From: Euphorbia lathyris
Lineage: Eukaryota; Streptophyta; Magnoliopsida; Malpighiales; Euphorbiaceae
Reading direction: 5' to 3'
Assembly: GCF_963576675.1 (NCBI RefSeq)
Contig: NC_088916.1
Span: 26,139,501-26,203,500, forward strand
Length of the DNA: 64,000 nucleotides
Under the pieces are notes generated by a model. It had not been told where the DNA came from, did not search any database, and was given only the letters and a program-made list of their open reading frames with translations. Position numbers and translations under genes: made by a program. Every line of letters begins with the position of its first letter. Positions within the stretch are counted from its first letter, which is position 1. Below, piece by piece: positions 57,143-64,000 of this stretch.

Positions 57143-57700
57143 AGTCAGTATGTGTAGTCAATAACCCGTAATGAAAAAGTAGGGCTTAGGAGAGCGAGAA
57201 TGTGTGTCCCTCAATAGCTTGGGATGCAAGCTATTTATAATCATGTAATCGTAACTCCCAGTAACCAGAAAGTCTCCATTAATGCCTCATTAATGGCGGT
57301 TACTGATCTCATTCAAGTATGACCATTAGCTCATTAATGGATTATTAATTGCCTTTATTGGGAATCGGCACAACCGTTCGACGGGCGGATTGAGGCATGA
57401 TGGCGGGTCTCCCGTAGATTTGACTACGGATGGCGTGTGGCGGAGTCTAGGTGATCCGCCATTCGGATGACTTGCTTGATACGCCATTGCTTTCCGGACC
57501 GTCCGAATACGCAGTCGTTTTGGTAAATATCCTCTTTGATCCCGTAGATAATATCTCGATGTTATCAAGTGTTTAATTCCTTCCATTTGAAAGAAGCGCA
57601 TGTTTGTGTTCAAAGCAAGACCATACAAAGGTTTCGGTTCTGATGTGCCATAACATCCAACATTAGTCTCTCTCATTATAGGACTACCTTTGGCTCTCTA
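57143..57700 (-). repeat. Probable gypsy LTR fragment
   Basis: GC-richer sequence with short repeats (GGCGGATTGAGG and GTGATCCGCC) and the minus-strand TATA-like box noted above. No partner LTR is in the window. Confidence 0.4.
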
Positions 57701-58057
57701 AGACAGAAAATTTTCATTAAATGACTCGGATTGAAATATCAGATTATGAATAATCTTTTGTATACATAATTATCCATTTATATGTATATCTATATCTTGC
57801 AATCTAACGAACTCGGATTCATTGTTACACCAAGACGGTCTCAATTATTGAGCAAGTTCTTGTTTACTTAAAAATTAGCTTTATCCTTTATTTGTCACCA
57901 TAGTAATAAAATAAGGGTAAATACTCGTGTGAGTTCCAACATGCTCAGTGGTAAACTTTCACATACAACATTTACATACATATATCATAATAAATTCAAA
58001 AGTACTTTATTCAATTAGAAATACATGTTCTAAAAAATACATGTAACAGAAGTACGA
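57701..58057 (-). other. AT-rich sequence after the copia pol
   Basis: It lies just downstream of the copia RNase H stop on the minus strand and is likely its 3' region or LTR. No clear LTR ends are seen. Confidence 0.4.
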
Positions 58058-58890
58058 TTAGATCCTTAACAATTCTCGGGACTTAATATGTTTCACAAAA
58101 ACATATGTCTTGCCAAGTTTCGTTGAAGGGCTAGCAACCATGTCATGAGTTGAAATATACTTCATACAAACTTCTTTGTGTGCAACTAAAACTCTAACAA
58201 AGTGGTACTTAATCTCAATATGTTTTACATTACGTTGAAATCTTTGATCCTTAGCAGAAGTAATAGTAGACTCACTATCACTGCTAATTATTACTGGAGA
58301 ACTTGTAGTAACAACGTTTATGTGATCCACAAATCTATTCAACAAAACGGTCCCACATGTTGTAGATGAGTAAGACATATACTCAGCTTCCATTGTGGAT
58401 AAGACTATGCAAGTTTTTGTTTCTTGCTACTCCAAGATATTGCCCCATTTCCAAGCAAGAAGACGTAGTCAAACGTGGATTTCCTCACATCCAAGTCTCC
58501 AATCGAGTCTGCATATGTGTATCCTCAGTGGAAGATTCTTTCCTTGGTAACACAGAGAATAGTCTATCGTTCCTTTGAGATATCTCATTATTCTCTTCAC
58601 GGCAGACCATGTGCTTATCCTGGGTTGGATTGATATCTTCTTACCATCTTGATGGCATGGCAACCATCAAGCCTGGTGCATAACATGGCATACATAAAGT
58701 TACCAACCGCGTTCAAATAAGGAGCATTTTTCGTTTTCTAGATTTCTTGTTGTGTCTTTAGGCACATTTCTGAACTTAGACTATGATCTTTGCTCATTTG
58801 GGCTATCAAAGGGTTTGTGATTCCGCATATTGAATTGCTCAAGAACTTTGTTGATGTAAGTCTTTTGATACAAGCCAATAATTTCTTAGA
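58058..58890 (-). pseudogene. Ty1/copia RT end and RNase H fragment
   Basis: Reading downward, TYINKVLEQFNM, then WSAVKRIMRYLKGTIDYSLC (about 58580-58630), then MEAEYMSYSSTTCGTVLLN and NVKHIEIKYHFVRVLVAHKE match the end of copia pol. Frameshifts lie between these blocks. It is a decayed fragment unrelated in position to the large copia on the left. Confidence 0.85.
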
Positions 58891-59200
58891 GCGATCTCTT
58901 GTGATCCTTTACTTATTCGCAATAGCTTAAAATTATTTTAGCAAAGTTTCTATAACGGCACTATCCAAGATGGATTTTTTTAATCCTTGCATCATTCGTC
59001 AATCGTTTCGATTAAGTTTTAAGTTTTGGCGCGTAAATCCATAAATTTAATTGTCCATATTAATTGAGAATTAATTTCTTTGGCACGTCCACATCCAAAC
59101 CATATCTGACAATATTGAAATTGACATTATTCAAAAATATCACTAACAGGGTTAAAAATCAACTAAAAAGATTCTTAGTAACTCCTCAAATCACTATTAT
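58891..59200. other. Nothing recognised
   Basis: AT-rich, no coding signal. Confidence 0.4.
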
Positions 59201-59209
59201 TGACGAGCC

Positions 59210-59420
59210 TTCCTCCACTCCTAGTCCATTCTTATTTTATTTTTTTATTAATAATTTATTATAGAAGATTCTCTCTCCTCTCACTACTAGTAAATATAAC
59301 AACACATAATAATTTTAATAATAAAATAATAAATTTAGAGTAAACATGAGGTATATTGTTGAAGATGACATGTAGTTTGATATTATTTTTAGAAAGTGAA
59401 CTAAGAATATTGGACATCCT
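59210..59420. mobile_element. Partial copy of the GAGCATCTCCAACAG MITE
   Basis: It matches the inner part of the element at 59558-59905 (GAAGATTCTCTCTCCTCTCA; ATAATTTTAATAATAAAATA; GTATATTGTTGAAGATGACA). Confidence 0.7.
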
Positions 59421-59557
59421 AATTAACTTGTTATACTAAAGGCTCGTTTGTTTTATCTACTGTTTGTTGTTGAAAAAACTGTTTTTCCAAAAAGCAGGAT
59501 TCCTACTTTTATAAAATGTTACTTTTCAGATATAAAAAGTAAATAAAATGTTACTAA

Positions 59558-59905
59558 GAGCATCTCCAACAGCCTCTTAAGTTGGCTCTTAAGTTAAAAT
59601 TTGATGAGGAATAATGAAAAATCGGCTCCTAGAGCCTCTTAGTGGCTCCTCACACTATTAGTAAATATAACAACAACTAATAAACTAAGAGTCTCTCTCC
59701 ACCTCTTAGTGCCTCTTAATCATTTTTTATTAATAATTTATTATTGAGGAGTCTCTCTCCTCACACTATTGGTAAATATAACAACAACTAATAATTTTAA
59801 TGATAAAATAATAAATAAGGAGTGAATATAAGAAGTATTGTTGGAGATGAAATGTCTAGTTACTCTTAAATCACTAAGAGTCAATTATTTATATTATTTT
59901 TAGAG
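59558..59905. mobile_element. MITE with GAGCATCTCCAACAG ends
   Basis: The left end is GAGCATCTCCAACAGCCTCT. TGTTGGAGATG appears inverted near 59838. It is a common plant MITE-like layout. Confidence 0.65.
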
Positions 59906-59915
59906 AGTACCCAAA

Positions 59916-60606
59916 GGCCCCGTTTGGTACGTTGTAATAGAGGTCGTAATGGAATGACCATTACAATGTAGGTTCATTACTATGTTTGGTTAGTCGTATC
60001 ATTTTTGTCGTAATGGACTCACCATTACATCATTCAATTTTTCTTCACAAATTTATGTAATGAGCATTACAAACAAAATAGATATGAATCTACATTACAA
60101 TTAGCCCTTGTATTTTTATTACTAATGGCTAAATACGAAAAAAAAAACATAAAAACATAAAAACCAAAAAAATCTGGAAATGTGAAAAAACCAAAAAACG
60201 AGAAAAAATGCAAAAAAACGAAAAAACATGAAAACGAAAAAAATATGAAAAACACGAAAATGGTAAAATAAGAAAAACACGAAAAAATGTGAAAAAACTG
60301 AAAACAAGAAAAAAAATGCAATAAAATGAAAATGAGAAAAACGAGAAAAAACACGAAAAAATGTGAAATGAAAAAACGGAAAAAAAACAAAAATGAGAAA
60401 AACAACGAAAAATGAAAAAAGAAATTGAAAAAAACATGAAAATCCGAAAAATGCAAAAAAAAAACATGAAAATTGTATTTAACTAATATAAACATACGTA
60501 TTGTAATGATAATTGCATTTTATGAATTTTATTAAGATTTTCCTTTGATTAATTTACGACTTTGATTATATTACATTGCATTACAACGTATCAAACGGAC
60601 TTTAAG
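59916..60606. mobile_element. Nested TIR element with A-rich core
   Basis: GGCCCCGTTTGGTACGTTGT at the left matches AAGTCCGTTTGATACGTTGT read from the right. The core at 60130-60475 is a GAAAAAACATG-type purine-rich repeat, which yields meaningless Phe-rich frames on the minus strand. Confidence 0.8.
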
Positions 60607-60700
60607 AGTTTTTTAAAAATGCTCTAACCAAACATCTAAAACTCTCTATTTTGAAGTGAAAAGGAAATTAGCACCACTAAAATCAGCCACCAAACAACCT

Positions 60701-61316
60701 AAGTCATTTATATATAACATGTCTATATAAAAAATACACAATTTTATAGATGGTAAGAACTTATCCATATATATTTATATTCTGACTCCAACTGTTGCAT
60801 TTCTGATGGTCTCCTGCATGCATTTCTCCACCTAGAGCGACACTTCTTGGAATGCATTTATTTTTATTTAAACTTTGTATTATTATTATTAATTATAGGC
60901 TCAGATGCTTACGTAGCTACAATAATGAACACTCAGTTGTTTTTTTCTTATCTTTAAATCAGATATTAAAGACACCATTATTAACTTTGATTATTTTTTT
61001 CTTTGAGAAAATACATCGTTAGTTTTTCATTTTAAACACATTTAGTTTAATTTAAACTTATTTTTATATTTCGAAACTTGTACAATATTGAATTAAAAAA
61101 ATAAAAATATTCTTTAAAATTGTCAGTTCTCTGTCTGTTTATATTATTCTTGTTTTTCTGCTCTTTATAAGAATTCGCTTACATAATTTGTTGTATCATG
61201 GAAGACGATCGTCAATAGCGACGAAATCTATCTTAAGGATATTACTAATACATGCATCATATTTTGTCTAACTATGTTCTTTAGTTTCTAGTTTTATTGT
61301 TCAATATACTTTTCTA
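60701..61316. other. AT-rich sequence, nothing recognised
   Basis: No coding or repeat structure stands out. Confidence 0.4.
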
Positions 61317-61325
61317 TATTCGTCA

Positions 61326-62240
61326 TGGTTATCAAAACCGGACCGGTCAAAGAACCGGAAAGGACAAAGGGTCAAGGGTTAGAGGTTCAATCGGGGTTTA
61401 ACCGAGATTCAACCGGTATTAACAAAATTATGTGAAAAATAATATTTTATCCATATTTTAACTTATAAAAATTATATAAATAAAATTAAAAATATTAAAT
61501 TTATAAATCCAATCATGAATTAAAAATATAATAAAAATTTAATTTATAAAAAAACTAAAAAATATATATTACATATTTTTTAAAACTAAATTTAGTATTA
61601 TTATTAACATAACAAAATAGTTATTATACAATTTTTTAGAGTTTTAATTTAATTTATAAAAAGACTAAAAAATATATATTACATATTTTTTAAAACTAAA
61701 TTTAGTATTATTATTAACATAACATATAAGTATAATAAAATAGTTATTATAAAATTTTTTAGAGTTTTAAATTTTATTTTATGAAATATTTAAATATTAT
61801 GAGTATTGAAATGATAAAATAATGTTCGTATAATAGTTATAGAAATATAAAAAATTTGATAAAAAAAAGTAAATATAAAACATTATAATAAATAAATAAT
61901 ATTTTAAATATTTACTTTCTATAATAATTATATATCTATATTGTTAAGATTAAACACAAGTTAATAAGTGGTCTAGTGGTTAAGCAATCATTTCTTATTC
62001 AAAGGTCCTGTGTTCGAATCCTTGGAAAAGTAAGTTTTTTTTATTGAGTATAAAATGTAACCCGATTAGCCCGGTTAACCACGACTGGTTCAGACGGATC
62101 ACGGTTCAACCAACCGGGTTAGACGGTTCTAACCGGTTTTCAAACATTTAAAAACCGAACCACCTCCGGCTTGGAATGATGACCGGTTCCGATCGAACCA
62201 AGTTGAACCGACCGGTTCGGTTCGGTTCTCAAAATCATGA
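61326..62240. mobile_element. TIR element with AACCGG-rich ends (915 bp)
   Basis: Ends TGGTTATCAAAACCGG and TCATGATTTTGAGAACCG (reverse strand), with many AACCGG/CCGGTT words in both arms. Flanks TATTCGTCA (61317-61325) and TATTCGTTA (62241-62249) are a 9-bp duplication with one change, suggesting a Mutator-like origin. A 113-bp AT-rich segment is tandemly duplicated near 61540 and 61653. It carries a tRNA-like module. Confidence 0.75.
61969..62022 (+). other. tRNA-like module (A box and B box) in the AACCGG element
   Basis: TGGTCTAGTGGTTAAG (61969-61984) and TGTTCGAATCCT (62011-62022), spaced about 26 bases. No cloverleaf with acceptor stem is apparent. Confidence 0.6.
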
Positions 62241-62322
62241 TATTCGTTATGGTTTTTGTTTAATCACATCTAACACTTCATTCATCACTCTCTAATAGCA
62301 AAATTGCCTATATTTATATACG

Positions 62323-62834
62323 GGCAAATTAAAAGCAACAAAAGTCAGTGGTTTAAAAGTTTTCAAATGGAGGTATATGATTTTTTTTTCAAAATAAGGT
62401 ATTTGAAATCACATTACTAAGTTCTGATGTTAATCAAAAGCATTTTTATTTTATTTTTAAATTACATTTACATATTAATAAAATACATACCTCAAAATCG
62501 AATTGCACCGGTGTAAAATGAACTTAAATATCAATTTAGTTTATAAACGGTTAAATTAGTAAAAAATGTAAAATGTCTACCATATGATTTATTGTTTCGA
62601 TTTAGAGGTTTTTTTTTTAAATTGTGTTTTATCAATATATAAGAATATTATTTTTTAAGATAAAAATACCCTCGGTTATAATTAGAACTAAAAAGTGTAA
62701 ATTGTAATATATTTTTTTAAAATAAAACATACCGCAAATTTCTTATTTTGTAAACTTTTAAATCACATATATCTATTTGCAAATTAGGCAAACCATTGAC
62801 TTTTTTTTTTTTTTTATCGTACTTTTCCCTTTAT
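62323..62834. mobile_element. Possible TIR element
   Basis: AAAGTCAGTGGTTT near 62341 and AAAGTCAATGGTTT read from 62805 downward are inverted and followed by similar AT-rich sequence (TTTCAAAATAAGGTATTTG). Boundaries are uncertain. Confidence 0.45.
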
Positions 62835-63500
62835 AGATACAATCCTCTTCTTAATCTCATTCAAAATCCTCATCAATTTGGTAACTAATCCATTCTTAAT
62901 TACATTTTCAAGTTCCTAATTAAGATACTTTATATATTCTTTATTCTTTATTGAAGATTTGATCATTTGGATCTTACTTTTGCGGATTTTCCAGTTGTAA
63001 CCAAATGTTGTCGTGGAACAAGAGCTCTAGATATTGCTATACTTATAAAGTATCTGTGTGTTTCTGATTGTTGGATTTTTTTATAGAAATAAAATAAATA
63101 GTTGGGAATAATAAAATAAAGGAGTTATATATTCATTTTAATTATATTTTTAATAACGTTTCGTTTTGGTTGTTATTTAAATTATTATTTATATATAAGC
63201 TAGTAGTAACCACTAACCTATTTATTAGTTATTAATTTTAGCAACGGTAACTCTTAACTTATTTATTACATATTAATTTTAATAACTTCCTTAATTAAAA
63301 TATATTTAATATTTTTTTCGTAACAACTTAAACTTTGAATCAAACATCACACTGATCACGTGTTTTGAAACAGTAATCATCTTACTGAATCTGCCTATGG
63401 AATACAAGTATCTCAATTACTTGTTAAGTGTATTGTAAGATTCAACTAACCCATCTTTTAATTAAGGAATAAGGTACTCGTTTATGGTTTTTGGAGAAGT
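62835..63500. other. AT-rich sequence, nothing recognised
   Basis: No ORF or clear repeat. Confidence 0.4.
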
Positions 63501-63504
63501 ATCA

Positions 63505-63762
63505 ATTTAGGCTTCACGTACAAAACAACACCAATATAAACTTAACGTTTAGAAAATGGTACTAATTTAGGTCTCGATAACGAACGAGACACGTTGTTGA
63601 TATTATTCCGTTAAGTTTTGTCAATTGTACGTGGAGGGTGGGAGAAATCAGGACTTAACGGAGTAATATCAATGACGTGTCCAATCCGTTATCGATACCT
63701 AAATTTGTACCATTTTTTAAACGTTAGACATATATTGGTGCTATTTTGTACATAGAGTCTAA
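63505..63762. mobile_element. Foldback MITE (about 260 bp)
   Basis: TACAAAACAACACCAATATA at the left pairs with TACAAAATAGCACCAATATA read from the right, continuing for about 115 bases through GGTMTCGATAACG to CCGTTAAGT. Confidence 0.85.
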
Positions 63763-64000
63763 GGGTCCGTTTGTTTTATCTGCTGTTTGTTGTTGCTGTT
63801 TGCTGTTTCCTGTTACGGTTTGATGTTTCCTGTTTGAAAATGTTGCTGTTCCAAAAAGCAGGGAGTCCCTACTTTTATAAAAAGCTACTTTTCGGCTACA
63901 AAAGGCAAACAGGAGATGTCTAACCAAACACCTTAAACTCTCCTTTTCAAAGTGAAAATGCAAACAGGAGGTCGAAAAGCAGCTACCAAACACCTCCTAA
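63763..64000. mobile_element. Small hAT-like element (238 bp)
   Basis: GGTCCGTTTGTTTTATCTGC at the left and ACCAAACACCTCCTAA at the right edge of the window. It is related to the split element at 59441-60700. Confidence 0.7.

Larger units (their letters stand above)
59441..60700. mobile_element. Small hAT-like element split by two nested MITEs
   Basis: The left part (GGCTCGTTTGTTTTATCTAC) and the right part (ACCAAACATCTAAAACTCTC; CCACCAAACAACCTAAG) match the two ends of the 238-bp element at 63763-64000. The middle is occupied by 59558-59905 and 59916-60606. Confidence 0.75.

Noticed and set aside
57326..57676. 116-codon minus-strand frame
   Set aside because: It lies in probable LTR sequence and shows no domain or codon signal.
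60067..60495. Minus-strand Phe/Ser-rich open frames
   Set aside because: They arise from a purine-rich low-complexity tract. No start context or domain, and they overlap in three frames.

Overview
The window looks like intergenic DNA from a flowering plant, most likely a eudicot. The evidence is plant-type retrotransposon families (Tat and Athila lineages of Ty3/gypsy, Ty1/copia, a plant L1-like LINE), a CACTA DNA transposon, many small foldback elements, and one plant-type GDSL esterase gene with introns. The species cannot be named from the sequence alone. Nearly everything left of 47.6 kb is a stack of insertions inside insertions.

Insertion stack, innermost first. A TIR element (21293-23034) sits in a (TA)n tract of the right LTR of a Tat-lineage Ty3/gypsy element lying on the minus strand (3871-24163, target duplication ACTGG). 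The Tat element interrupts the RNase H domain of a plus-strand LINE (1-3870 and 24164-24494). The LINE poly(A) tail abuts the 3' internal end of an Athila-type element that shares an LTR (24774-26327) with a complete plus-strand Athila element (24774-38911). The last Athila LTR abuts the gag of a plus-strand Ty1/copia element (38912-47611). That copia is separately split by a CACTA element (39378-44180, target duplication ATT).

Cargo and oddities. The Tat element has a multi-exon plant mobile domain (PMD) gene in antisense, with its own TATA box, and an array of about four capsid-like gag modules. The Athila element has two diverged, intact ORFs after pol, each with a TATA-like box upstream, while its gag-pol is frameshifted. 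The CACTA element carries exons of a ubiquitin-conjugating (E2) enzyme whose catalytic-cysteine position reads as another residue.

Right part (47.6-64.0 kb). The one apparently functional host gene is a four-exon GDSL esterase/lipase on the minus strand (48628-51058). Beyond it lie a 0.6-kb tandem duplication, several foldback or Mutator-like MITEs with recognisable target duplications, and decayed minus-strand gypsy and copia fragments. Three unrelated TIR elements (near 22.9, 53.2 and 62.0 kb) each carry a tRNA-like A-box/B-box module. Most premature stops in the old elements look like C-to-T or G-to-A changes, as expected of methylated, silenced DNA.
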